NCBI GenBank assembly: GCA_035512695.1
Contig: DATKDL010000167.1
Coordinates: 1-27,674 of the forward strand
Direction of reading: 5' to 3'
Source of the DNA: DATDOR01 sp035512695
GTDB lineage: Bacteria; Chloroflexota; Anaerolineae; Anaerolineales; JABWBV01
DNA: 27,674 bases
Part shown: one piece after another, positions 7,319-14,746 of the stretch
How positions within the stretch are numbered: position 1 is the stretch's first letter
Layout of the letters: the number at the start of each line of letters is the position of its first letter
The notes under the pieces: generated by a model
The model's input: the letters and a program-made list of their open reading frames with translations, nothing else
Database searches by the model: none
Told to the model about the DNA's origin: nothing
Program-made: the position numbers and the translations under genes

Positions 7319-7345
7319 AGTTTTACACAGCCGCGTGCGAGCGTC

Positions 7346-8074
7346 TTGGAGAGCAAAATAAACGAGCAGCCCTATATCCTCCTCGTCGACGACGAACCAG
7401 ACATCATCAGCAACCTGGCCGCCTTTCTGGCCCGGACCGGGTTTGAGACCCGCACGGCTCCCGACGGCCAGGCCGCCCTGGAGGCGATCGCCGCCCGCCG
7501 GCCGGACCTGATCGTGATGGACGTCCTCATGCCGCGCCTGGACGGCCGCGCCACGCTCCGCAGCCTGCGCGAGGGCGGGGACTGGACCCCCGTCATCTTG
7601 CTGACCCAGGTGGGCGAATCCTTCGAGCGCGCCATGGCGCTCGAAGAAGGCGCCGACGACTACCTGAACAAACCCTTCGACCCGCAGGAGCTGGTCGCCC
7701 GCATCCGGGCCGTCCTGCGGCGGGCGCAGACCGGTAGACCGCCGCTGACCGCCGCCGCGACCCTGGTCTGCGGCCCGCTGAAGTTCGACCGCCGCTCCCG
7801 GCGGGTTTATCTCGGCCCGAGAGAACTGACCCTGACCCCCAAGGCCGTCCTGCTGCTGGAATACATGCTGACCCATCCGGACGAGCTGGTCAGCCGCGAT
7901 CGGCTGCTGGACGTGGTCTGGGGCTGGGATTACCCGGTTGGCACCCGGGCGGTCGACACCCGCATCGCCGAGCTGCGCAAGGCGCTGGAGGACGACCCGT
8001 CCGCCGCCCAGTTTATCGAGACCGTCCCGGGGCAGGGTTATCGCTTTATCGGCCGGGTGGAGGGTGGTTCGTGA
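7346..8074 (+). CDS. OmpR/PhoB-family response regulator
   Basis: A 242-residue two-component regulator. The receiver domain spans about residues 8-125, with acidic pocket DD at 15-16, phosphoacceptor Asp59 in LIVMDVLMP, Thr87 in ILLTQ and Lys109 in LNKPF. A winged-helix DNA-binding domain follows (about 138-238), with LTLTPKAVLLLEYML, DRLLDVVWGW and the closing VPGQGYRFIGR. The chosen start is TTG at 7346; no ATG or GTG lies in frame near the domain and the ribosome site is weak, so the exact start is uncertain. Its GTGA junction (8071-8074) overlaps the histidine kinase gene, showing a coupled cognate pair. Targets are unknown; neighbouring lipoprotein genes are candidates. Confidence 0.93.
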   Translation: MESKINEQPYILLVDDEPDIISNLAAFLARTGFETRTAPDGQAALEAIAARRPDLIVMDVLMPRLDGRATLRSLREGGDWTPVILLTQVGESFERAMALEEGADDYLNKPFDPQELVARIRAVLRRAQTGRPPLTAAATLVCGPLKFDRRSRRVYLGPRELTLTPKAVLLLEYMLTHPDELVSRDRLLDVVWGWDYPVGTRAVDTRIAELRKALEDDPSAAQFIETVPGQGYRFIGRVEGGS

Positions 8075-8955
8075 ATCGCCGCTGGCTGTGGGCCCTGGTA
8101 CCGCTGGTTCTGGGGATGCTGTTCGGGGTGGCATTTGGTGTCGGTCTGCTGCCGAACACCAGTTATTTTGTACGCGCTGACCTGGCCGCCCTCGTCCAGG
8201 TCTGCGGTTGGATTGCGGCGATCGGGTTGGGTGGTTGGATCGTGATCCGCGGCCGGCTGTCCGATGCCCGAAATCGGGCCGAAATAAAAGCGGCCGAGGA
8301 CCGGCGCCGGTTCCTGCAGCGGCTCGACCACGAACTCAAGAACCCGCTGACCGCCATCCAGGCCGGACTGGCGAACATCGAAGGATCCGGAGGAGAGGCT
8401 CCGGCGCTGGCCAGCGTCAAGGCGCAGACCTCCCGGCTGAGCCGCCTGGTCGCCGATCTGCGCAAGCTGGCGGACCTGGAGACGCGGGAGATCGAGCGCG
8501 CCCCGGTCGACCTGGGGGAGATCCTGGAGACGCTGGTCGAGCTGGCCCGGACGCGTCCTTCCTCCGCCGAGAAGCGGATCACGCTGTCGGTGCCGCAGGC
8601 GCCCTGGCCGCTCCCGCGCGTCCCGGGAGACTATGACTTGCTGCTGCTGGCGCTGCACAACCTGCTGGACAACGCCCTGAAATTTTCAAGGAAAGGGGAC
8701 ACGATCGAGATCCGGGCCTTCGAGGACGGCCAATCGGTCGTCGTCGAGGTGGCGGACACCGGCCCGGGCCTCCCGGCGGCCGAACTGCCGCACGTCTGGG
8801 ACGAGCTGTACCGCGGCGTCGGCGCGCGCGGGGTGCCGGGGTCGGGGCTGGGGTTGGCGCTGGTGCGGGCGATCGTAGAGCGGCATGGGGGGGCGGTATC
8901 CGTGCGCAGCCGGGAGGGGCAGGGGACGGTGGTGGGCGTACGATTGCAGGTGTAA
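8071..8955 (+). CDS. membrane sensor histidine kinase
   Basis: A 294-residue kinase starting at GTG 8071, overlapping the regulator stop by 4 nt. Two membrane helices (about 5-25 and 38-58) enclose only a dozen residues, so it has almost no extracytoplasmic sensor domain and probably senses within the membrane or through a partner. The dimerisation/phosphoacceptor box has His87 in DHELKNPL. The ATPase domain has N-box HNLLDNALKFS (196-206), G1 DTGPGLP (229-235) and G2 GSGLGLAL (257-264). All catalytic boxes look intact. Small intramembrane-sensing kinases are often linked to envelope stress, which fits the surrounding lipoprotein genes, but the signal is not known. Confidence 0.93.
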   Translation: MNRRWLWALVPLVLGMLFGVAFGVGLLPNTSYFVRADLAALVQVCGWIAAIGLGGWIVIRGRLSDARNRAEIKAAEDRRRFLQRLDHELKNPLTAIQAGLANIEGSGGEAPALASVKAQTSRLSRLVADLRKLADLETREIERAPVDLGEILETLVELARTRPSSAEKRITLSVPQAPWPLPRVPGDYDLLLLALHNLLDNALKFSRKGDTIEIRAFEDGQSVVVEVADTGPGLPAAELPHVWDELYRGVGARGVPGSGLGLALVRAIVERHGGAVSVRSREGQGTVVGVRLQV

Positions 8956-8973
8956 AAAGGGTGCTGGGTGCCT

Positions 8974-9007
8974 GGTGCTTGGTGCCAGGTACAAGGCACC
9001 AAGCACC
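8974..9007 (+). terminator. hairpin after kinase gene, in GGTGC-rich repeat
   Basis: Arms 8974-8986 and 8995-9007 (GGTGCTTGGTGCC and its complement) form a 13-bp stem with an 8-nt loop, followed by TCTTTT. The left arm sits in a run of short GGTGCnTGG repeats from 8960 on. The remaining gap to 9130 holds a GACAT-A-ATGTC palindrome (9083-9093), a possible operator, and the AGGAG ribosome site at 9118-9122. Confidence 0.6.
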
Positions 9008-9129
9008 TCTTTTCAAGTAACGAATCCGTAACATTTATCCCACCTCCGGCACATTCCGGTAATACTCCCGGGTTCATTGGGCGACATAATGTCATTATCC
9101 CCTGTACAGTTCATCCAAGGAGAATGAAG

Positions 9130-10101
9130 ATGATCCGCAAAGCCCTCCCCATCCTCGCTGCAATCCTGTTTCTGTCCGCCTGCGTCCCGGTCGGACAGAT
9201 TGAAATCCGTGTTATTACCCCAACAGCCACGGCTGTGCTTCCCGAGCCCGGCAGTCCCACCCCGGAACCCACTCCGACGAGCGAGCCGGCCACACCAACC
9301 CCGGCTCCGACCGAGACCGCAACAGAAACAGCAACAGCAACCGCGTCCCCGGAGAACACCGCCACCCATCCGCCTCCGCCCCCGCCGGCGACCGCGACAC
9401 AGGTCCCCCCTGCCCCCACCTCCACGCCTGGAACGAACAAGGAAGAAATCCTGATCCTCGCCCCCGGCCCCGGCTCACGGCTGACCAGCCCGATGACCGT
9501 CTCCGGCGAGGCCGATTCGACCTTCGAGCAGACCCTCGTCATCCGGGTCGTCCTGGACGACGGGACCGAGCTGGCCCTGGTCCCGACGATCATCCAAACG
9601 GAGATGGGAATGCGGGGGCCGTTCGAGGCCCAGATTGAGTTCGAAATTTCCGGCGAGCGCCAGGCCTTCATCCAGGTCCTCAGCACCAGCGCCCGCGACG
9701 GCGGGATCACGCACCTGTCTTCGGTTGGTGTGACCCTGGCCGACAGCGGCCCGGTCGACATCCGCCCGCCCTTCACCACCGATGAGTGGATCCGCATCGA
9801 CCTGCCGGTGCTCACGGGCCAGGTCTCCTCCCCGGGCACCCTGCACGTCGCAGGCTTCGGTTATGCCAGCTTCGAACAGACCCTGGTCGTCGCGCTGTTG
9901 GACGGGGATGGGAACGTCCTCGCCAGCGCCCCCGTCATCGTCCAGGCGCCGGACCTCGGGCAGCCCGGTCCGTTCTCGGTGAACCTGACCGTGCCATCCG
10001 GTTACACCGGGCCGGGGCGAGTGATCGTTCGCGACGTAAGCGCGGCGTTCGATGGGACCGTACACCTGGCGAGCGTCGAAATCACCTTCGTGGATTATTA
10101 A
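9130..10101 (+). CDS. lipoprotein with two Gmad2-like immunoglobulin domains
   Basis: A 323-residue predicted lipoprotein. The signal peptide ends in LSAC with Cys18, then the mature start CVPVGQIE, a Pro/Thr-rich linker (about 30-103) and two homologous beta-sandwich domains (about 107-203 and 221-322). The repeats align clearly: SPMTVSGEADSTFEQTLV against SPGTLHVAGFGYASFEQTLV, each followed by a DDG/GDG turn and a PxIxQ segment. This pattern fits Gmad2 (PF10648), a bacterial surface-associated immunoglobulin-like domain. It probably acts in protein or polymer binding at the cell surface. ATG at 9130 is preferred over 9124 because AGGAG sits 7 bp before it. A terminator follows at once, so it is monocistronic or the end of the kinase operon. 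Confidence 0.83.
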   Translation: MIRKALPILAAILFLSACVPVGQIEIRVITPTATAVLPEPGSPTPEPTPTSEPATPTPAPTETATETATATASPENTATHPPPPPPATATQVPPAPTSTPGTNKEEILILAPGPGSRLTSPMTVSGEADSTFEQTLVIRVVLDDGTELALVPTIIQTEMGMRGPFEAQIEFEISGERQAFIQVLSTSARDGGITHLSSVGVTLADSGPVDIRPPFTTDEWIRIDLPVLTGQVSSPGTLHVAGFGYASFEQTLVVALLDGDGNVLASAPVIVQAPDLGQPGPFSVNLTVPSGYTGPGRVIVRDVSAAFDGTVHLASVEITFVDY

Positions 10102-10105
10102 TCCA

Positions 10106-10152
10106 AAAAAAAGACCCCCGGTGGGGCTTCGCCCCACCGGGGGTCTTTTTTT
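10106..10152. terminator. strong bidirectional-type terminator
   Basis: Arms 10106-10127 and 10131-10152 form a 22-bp stem with loop TTC (tip GCTTCGC, the complement of GCGAAGC), with an A-tract on the left and T7 on the right. It ends the Gmad2 lipoprotein gene. Confidence 0.85.
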
Positions 10153-10167
10153 GTCCACCGCCCGGGC

Positions 10168-10197
10168 TGTTTCGATGTCGAAACACGAATTTCGAAA
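10168..10197 (+). promoter_or_regulatory. TTTCGA/TCGAAA palindromes upstream of beta-propeller lipoprotein
   Basis: An 8-2-8 palindrome (TGTTTCGA-TG-TCGAAACA, 10168-10185) is followed by a second palindrome TTTCGAAA (10190-10197). They lie about 80-100 bp before the ATG at 10277, where a dimeric repressor or activator could bind. The last TTTCGA is 17 bp from TATACC (10213-10218), a weak promoter possibility. Confidence 0.45.
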
Positions 10198-10276
10198 GCA
10201 CTACATCTTCAATATACCGGCGTAACCAGGAGCAAATAGGATACCGGTACATTCAAACACCAAGGAGAACACAACC

Positions 10277-11785
10277 ATGTACCGCAAATTCATCTTAACC
10301 ACCATCACCATCCTGATCCTGCTCGCCGGCTGTATCCCGGTTGGGCAGCTCGAGGTCGGTGTCGAAGCCAGCGAGACGCCGGCCGAAATCCTTCCGGAAC
10401 CGGAACCGACTCCAACCCCGGAAATCGTCGAACCGGCACCTGAATCGACCGAAGCGGCGGCCGGGTCCGGAGAGGTCTCCGGCGCCGTCTGCTTCCCGAG
10501 CGAATACATCCCGCCGATGACGCTCTGGTTCCGCGACAACTCCGACGGCACGCTGTACTCCTACCCCAACGGGGAGAACGCCAGCACTTACTCCCACGAG
10601 CTGCCGGTCGGGACCTACATCGCCTACGGCTACCCGAACGACGGGGCGACTTTCGGTGGAATGTACTCGGTCGCCGTTCCCTGCGGCCTCAACATCGACT
10701 GCCTCGACCACACCCCGCTGCCCTTTGACGTCGTCGCCGGGGGGCTGACAACGGGGATCGACATCTGCGACTGGTACGCCGAAACGAACCAGGTCCCGCA
10801 GAACCCGAACGCTTCTTTCCAGACAAACCCGGCCCTGGCCGGGCTTGTCTACCGGGACTTCAACATCGGCGGGACCTGGCTGGTCGGGGAGGGCGGTCAG
10901 GTCCGGCCCCTGCTGGACGAATGGACGGCCGTGATCTCCCCCGACGGCAGCCTGGCCCTGTTCGAGCGGGACGACGACATCTACATGGCCGACCTGGCGA
11001 ACGGGACCTGGCGAAACCTGACGAACACGCCCGACCGCTGGGAAAGCAATCCGCAGTTCGTCCCCGGAGGAAGCCTGGTTTTCTTCTTTTCGGGTGATAT
11101 CTCGTCCGAGCGGATGTCCGGGCTCCTGACCATCGTGTCGCAGGATGGGACCGGATACGCAGTGGCCGACGAGCGTCCCACCAGCGTCCCACCGGCCTTT
11201 CATCCGGACGGCGAGCTGATGGCCTTCAGCCTCGGCGATACGGCGTGGGTTTATCACCTGGTGAACGGCGCCGTCGAGCAGTTCGACCCGGCGGTTTACG
11301 GGCTCGAAGACGTGCGCAGCATTGCCAGCCCGTCCTGGTCCCCGGACGGGAGCCGGCTGGCGTGGTGGGTGGTGACCGGCGACCCCGGCGCTTCGCAGAC
11401 CGCCCTGGCGCTCTTTGACTTAGGTGCGGGCCTCGGCTCCGGTTCCTACACCCTGCTGCACCCGTACCAGCCGATCGGCGGCGGTGGGTACAACCCCGCC
11501 CCGGTCTGGAGCCCGGACAGCCGCTGGATGGCTGCAACCGTACTATCCGAAGGAAGCAAGGCCGCCCTGTGGATCTTCTCGGTCGATGGGGATGAGATCG
11601 ACCTCGGGGACGTCGCCAATCCGGTCTGGAGCTCCGATGGAACGGCGCTGATCGTGACCCAGTGGCCGCCGGACGGGGGGCCGGCCTGGGAGAGTACGGC
11701 GGTGCTGTATCTGACGGGGGAGTGGATCCCGAATACGCTGGATCTGAACCCGGGGAGTATCCCGATCGCCTTCCTCGATCGCTAG
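10277..11785 (+). CDS. lipoprotein with TolB/PD40-like beta-propeller
   Basis: A 502-residue predicted lipoprotein. The signal peptide ends in LLAGC with Cys19, and the mature protein starts CIPVGQLE, almost the same as the preceding lipoprotein. A Glu/Pro/Thr linker follows (about 33-65). Residues 66-175 form an unassigned Cys-containing region. From about 195 onward the sequence has repeated WSPDG-type blades: ISPDGSLALF, FHPDGELMAF, WSPDGSRLAWW, WSPDSRWMAA and WSSDGTALIV. Such propellers are typically extracytoplasmic binding scaffolds. The ribosome site AAGGAG lies 10 bp before the ATG. It is flanked by a terminator on each side, so it is a single-gene unit. Ligand unknown. Confidence 0.83.
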   Translation: MYRKFILTTITILILLAGCIPVGQLEVGVEASETPAEILPEPEPTPTPEIVEPAPESTEAAAGSGEVSGAVCFPSEYIPPMTLWFRDNSDGTLYSYPNGENASTYSHELPVGTYIAYGYPNDGATFGGMYSVAVPCGLNIDCLDHTPLPFDVVAGGLTTGIDICDWYAETNQVPQNPNASFQTNPALAGLVYRDFNIGGTWLVGEGGQVRPLLDEWTAVISPDGSLALFERDDDIYMADLANGTWRNLTNTPDRWESNPQFVPGGSLVFFFSGDISSERMSGLLTIVSQDGTGYAVADERPTSVPPAFHPDGELMAFSLGDTAWVYHLVNGAVEQFDPAVYGLEDVRSIASPSWSPDGSRLAWWVVTGDPGASQTALALFDLGAGLGSGSYTLLHPYQPIGGGGYNPAPVWSPDSRWMAATVLSEGSKAALWIFSVDGDEIDLGDVANPVWSSDGTALIVTQWPPDGGPAWESTAVLYLTGEWIPNTLDLNPGSIPIAFLDR

Positions 11786-11794
11786 GTCTATCAG

Positions 11795-11841
11795 AAAAAA
11801 AATAGGGTCGAGTGGCGAAGCCACCCGACCCTATTTTTTTT
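11795..11841. terminator. bidirectional terminator between convergent genes
   Basis: Arms 11795-11816 and 11820-11841 pair with one internal A-C mismatch (11811/11825) and tip GCGAAGC (11815-11821). A8 on the left and T8 on the right let it work in both directions. It serves the propeller lipoprotein (plus) and the acetyltransferase (minus), whose TGA shares its last base with the hairpin at 11841. Confidence 0.87.
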
Positions 11842-12524
11842 CACGCCCGGTTCAAGGCGGCGAGTGATAAACCAGGGTTCTCCGCCGCCAGCCACCGTTC
11901 CATATTCGTCTTTATTCGCGGCCACTCATGATCCATCATCGAAAACCACGCCGTATCCCGGTTGCGGCCCTTGTAGATCAGGTGCTGACGGAATATGCCT
12001 TCGAACCGGAATCCGAGCCGCAGCGCGGCGGCGCGCGAGCGGGCGTTGAGGGCGTCGCATTTCCATTCGGCGCGGCGATATTCGAGTTCGTTGAACGTCC
12101 GGCGGAGCATCAGGTAGATCGTTTCGGTGTTGATCTTGGTCCGTTGGGCCTGTGGGCCGTACCAGATATGCCCGAGCTCGAGCCGGCGCATCTCGGGGAC
12201 GATGTTCATGAAGCTGACCATCCCGATCGGGGTTTCGGAGGATCGGTCGACGACGGTGAACCACATCGGGTCGTGGGAGACGGCCCGTTCGACGAGCCAG
12301 GCTTGCATGGTGGCGGCGTCCGGGAAGGGGCCGTAAGGGAGGTAGGTCCAGAGGGCGTCGTGTTCCAGGGAACCGTGCGAGCAGGCGAAGAGGGGTGCGG
12401 TGTGGGAGGGGGGGTCGATGGGGCGGAGATGGACGTGAGTGCCGGTGAGGGGAGCGCGGGAAGGGGTGCGGGGTTCGGTTGGGGGGACGAGGGGGCCGAT
12501 GGGGAGGGGTGCTTTTCCGGTCAT
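11841..12524 (-). CDS. GNAT acetyltransferase, RimJ/RimL type
   Basis: A 227-residue acetyltransferase. The N-terminal IGPLVPPTEPRTPSRAPLTG lead followed by HVHLRPID is typical of RimL-like GNATs. Other elements are WTYLPYGPF, the acceptor strand PIGMVSFMNI, LELGHIWYGP and the AcCoA-side NARSRAAALRLGFRFEG. RimJ/RimL relatives acetylate ribosomal protein N-termini or small molecules; the substrate here is unknown. The start at 12524 is chosen because it gives the usual family N-terminus; ATGs at 12605 and 12548 are in frame but no candidate has a good ribosome site. I see nothing in 12525-12687, the gap to the hydrolase gene. It may be the last gene of the minus-strand operon. Confidence 0.82.
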   Translation of the reverse strand: MTGKAPLPIGPLVPPTEPRTPSRAPLTGTHVHLRPIDPPSHTAPLFACSHGSLEHDALWTYLPYGPFPDAATMQAWLVERAVSHDPMWFTVVDRSSETPIGMVSFMNIVPEMRRLELGHIWYGPQAQRTKINTETIYLMLRRTFNELEYRRAEWKCDALNARSRAAALRLGFRFEGIFRQHLIYKGRNRDTAWFSMMDHEWPRIKTNMERWLAAENPGLSLAALNRA

Positions 12525-12687
12525 GATCGGGGGGATGACGGCCAGCATCTCCGCCCGGTGCTCGACGCCGGCGTGGTTGGCGGCGAAGCGCGGGTCCGAC
12601 GCCATCCGGGAGCGCCGAGCGCAGTGGTGAATGTCCGGAAGAGGGGATCGGGGGCGACGCCGAGGGCGGTGTTTGGGTCAGGTATGT

Positions 12688-13875
12688 TTAGTTTTCCAAA
12701 TTCTTTACATACCGGTCAAAAAACTGGATCGACCGCTGCATCACCAACGAGAACGCCACCGACAGGTTGTGGTCATCCCCCGCGTAGCCGTAGAATTCGG
12801 CCGGCTGCCCCGCTTCCAGGAGCTGGCCGTACAGTAGCTCCGAGACGCTGTACGGCACGCTGTCATCGTTCGTCCCGTGATGGAGCTGGACCGGACCGGA
12901 CAGCTCATGCAGAAAGCTGTTGGCCGAGATCGAGGCCCACAGTTCGGGGTACTCTTCGGGATAGCCGAACAGGTTGAGCAGGTCCAGCCGCCAGCGGCCG
13001 CGGCCCTCGACCGACGGCGTGGCGTCGATCTGGAAGGTCGACCGGTCGAAGATGTTCGGGTACGGCCCGACCACGCCGGCCCAAATCACGCCGGCCTTGA
13101 TGCCCGGGTCGACGACCATTGAGCGAAGGGTGATATAGCCGCCCATCGAATGGCCCCACATCCCGATCCGGTTGGGGTCGGCGTCCGGGTATTTCTTCAT
13201 CGCTCCGACGGCGTTGAGCACGTCGATGGTATAGTCCGGCGCGCCGTAGGCGCCGCGGGCTTCCCCTTCGGACTGGTCGTGCCCGCGGTAGTCCGGGCGC
13301 AGGACGATATAGCCGTTGGTCGCAAAACCGGCCACGTAGGCGATGTAGCGCTCGGTCGTCCTGTATATCTCCGGCGGGATATAGCCGTGGTTGAAGACGA
13401 TGACCGGCCAGCCGGTCGCCGGCGTCTCCCCGAACGGGACCGTCAACAGGGCGCGGATCTTGAGCCCTTCGGATGGGTAGGACACGATGTATTGGAAGTA
13501 GTTGGGCCCGTTCGCCAGGATCTCCTCGATCGTGATCTCGGCCTGCGAGGTATCCTGCAGCCGCAGATAGGCGATCGTCAGCGGGTGCGGCGGCGTGGCG
13601 GTCGGGGTCGGGGTGGCGGTTTCAGTGGGGGAGGGGATCGGTGTGGGGGTTGCATCGGGTGCTGAGGACGGAGCCGGGGGCGTTGACGTCGCTTCGACCG
13701 CGGCCGGCGCATCTGTCCTTGCCGCAAACGTCGCCGCAGGCAGCTCGAGCGACGGGCTGCAGGCGGTGAGCAGGGCGACGAGAAAAAACAGGAAAACTCG
13801 GACATCCGGGGGGGGAGGAGCCCCGCCCGGATGTCCGAGTTTTCCGATTCTTTTCGAGAGAACGGTGTGCGACAT
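12688..13875 (-). CDS. lipoprotein alpha/beta hydrolase, prolyl-oligopeptidase-like
   Basis: A 395-residue protein. The hydrophobic signal VFLFFLVALLTAC places the lipid-bearing Cys at residue 39, followed by a Thr/Pro-rich linker to about residue 97. The hydrolase domain has the oxyanion segment FNHGY (about 161-165), nucleophile Ser243 in GHSMGG, likely Asp337 in HGTNDDSVP and His369 in DDHNLS, a complete triad. The fold resembles S9-type peptidases and esterases, so it is likely an exported peptidase or esterase. The ATG at 13875 lies 9 bp after the YceI stop (13885), suggesting coupling. The first 30 codons are odd: a terminator-like palindrome (13791-13845) is read through as residues 11-29, giving an unusually long N-region with PGGAPPPP. 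No better start exists downstream. Confidence 0.85.
   Translation of the reverse strand: MSHTVLSKRIGKLGHPGGAPPPPDVRVFLFFLVALLTACSPSLELPAATFAARTDAPAAVEATSTPPAPSSAPDATPTPIPSPTETATPTPTATPPHPLTIAYLRLQDTSQAEITIEEILANGPNYFQYIVSYPSEGLKIRALLTVPFGETPATGWPVIVFNHGYIPPEIYRTTERYIAYVAGFATNGYIVLRPDYRGHDQSEGEARGAYGAPDYTIDVLNAVGAMKKYPDADPNRIGMWGHSMGGYITLRSMVVDPGIKAGVIWAGVVGPYPNIFDRSTFQIDATPSVEGRGRWRLDLLNLFGYPEEYPELWASISANSFLHELSGPVQLHHGTNDDSVPYSVSELLYGQLLEAGQPAEFYGYAGDDHNLSVAFSLVMQRSIQFFDRYVKNLEN
13791..13845 (-). repeat. terminator-like palindrome inside the hydrolase 5' coding region
   Basis: Arms 13791-13810 and 13826-13845 pair perfectly over 20 bp. On the minus strand the stem is followed by TGTTTTTTCTC, so it has the form of an intrinsic terminator for the YceI gene, yet it lies 30 bp into the next reading frame. 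The T-rich tail encodes the Phe-rich part of the signal peptide. Ribosomes starting at 13875 would open the stem. Confidence 0.65.
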
Positions 13876-13884
13876 CCCTAAATT

Positions 13885-14685
13885 TTACTTCGGGTACGCC
13901 ACAAAGTCGAACTCAAGCAGGACTTCGTCCGAAACCTCCGCCACACTCGGGACGCTGGGGATCGTGATCCCATATTCGCTGCGCAGGATGGCGGTAAAGG
14001 CATAGCCGGCAAGGCGGCCGTCCGCATCGACGCTCGCCGTCACCTCGAAGGTGACCGGTAGGGTGACGTCCCGGATGGTGAGGCCGCCGGTGATTTGGAA
14101 GGTGAAGGTCTGACCCGGCATGATCGCGGCCGGGAGCCCGGTCATGGCCGTTGGCGTGAAAGTGATGAATTCGAACAGGTCCGTGTCCAGGATCTCGTTG
14201 CGGATCATCCGGTTGCGGTTTTCCCGGTCGGTGGTCAGCGTGCGGGCGTTGACGGTGATCACGCCGACTTGCGAATTGGCCGGAACAGTAAAATCGATCG
14301 CGATCTCGCCGGCAATCTGGTTGGTGACCCCAACGGCGGTGACCGGGGCGTTGTTGAGAATCTCGTCGATCGAAAAACGGACCTGTGATTCGTCCTGCGA
14401 GATGGCGAAGAGGACGGTCCCGGAGGGGGCGAATAAATCCGGCTGTGCGCCGGCGGTCGGTTCCGAGCCGGCCTCCGCGGGTTGGTCCGGAGCGGCGGGT
14501 GTGCCGTTGGGCATCACCGTGGGAGTCGGTGCCGGGATCTCGGGGTAATCCGTCGCGATCACCAGGGGGACCGCCTCGATCGGTGCGCTGGCCCGAGGAG
14601 TCGGCCGCATCACGTAAGAAAGACCGGCGAGAGCAAAAACGGCAATCCCGCCGGCGATCCAGAAAAAGAGCCTTTTGAAATTCAT
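13885..14685 (-). CDS. membrane-anchored YceI-family protein
   Basis: A 266-residue protein with one N-terminal membrane anchor (FFWIAGGIAVFALAGLSYVM, about 7-26), a Pro/Glu-rich linker to about residue 85 and a YceI lipocalin-like domain (about 88-264). The domain shows SQVRFSIDEI, GEIAIDFTV, RNRMIRNEILDTDLFEFITF and LTIRDVTLPVTFEV, all typical YceI segments. YceI proteins bind polyprenoids or other lipids outside the cytoplasm. Here it is tethered rather than freely periplasmic, as expected for a single-membrane or unusual envelope. It lies in a minus-strand series with 61 bp to the gene upstream and 9 bp to the hydrolase downstream. Confidence in family is high; the ligand is unknown. Confidence 0.9.
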   Translation of the reverse strand: MNFKRLFFWIAGGIAVFALAGLSYVMRPTPRASAPIEAVPLVIATDYPEIPAPTPTVMPNGTPAAPDQPAEAGSEPTAGAQPDLFAPSGTVLFAISQDESQVRFSIDEILNNAPVTAVGVTNQIAGEIAIDFTVPANSQVGVITVNARTLTTDRENRNRMIRNEILDTDLFEFITFTPTAMTGLPAAIMPGQTFTFQITGGLTIRDVTLPVTFEVTASVDADGRLAGYAFTAILRSEYGITIPSVPSVAEVSDEVLLEFDFVAYPK

Positions 14686-14746
14686 GGGTTATTTATCCCG
14701 CAGTTTCCTGAAACCCCGGTGAAGAGGCTATGAAGAGCCCGTGAGA

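Noticed and set aside
8579..9095. Minus-strand frames with HQAPGT-type repeats near 8960-9010
   Set aside because: These come from the GGTGC-type intergenic repeat and the antisense of the kinase gene; no ribosome site or family resemblance.
9111..9839. Minus-strand frame rich in Val/Ala/Gly opposite the Gmad2 lipoprotein
   Set aside because: It is the complement of the Pro/Thr-rich linker, which creates the VSVAVSVGAG repeats. The plus-strand gene has a signal peptide and domains.
11928..12977. Plus-strand frame of 349 codons opposite GNAT and hydrolase genes
   Set aside because: Antisense to two genes with intact motifs; its translation is low in complexity and unrecognisable.
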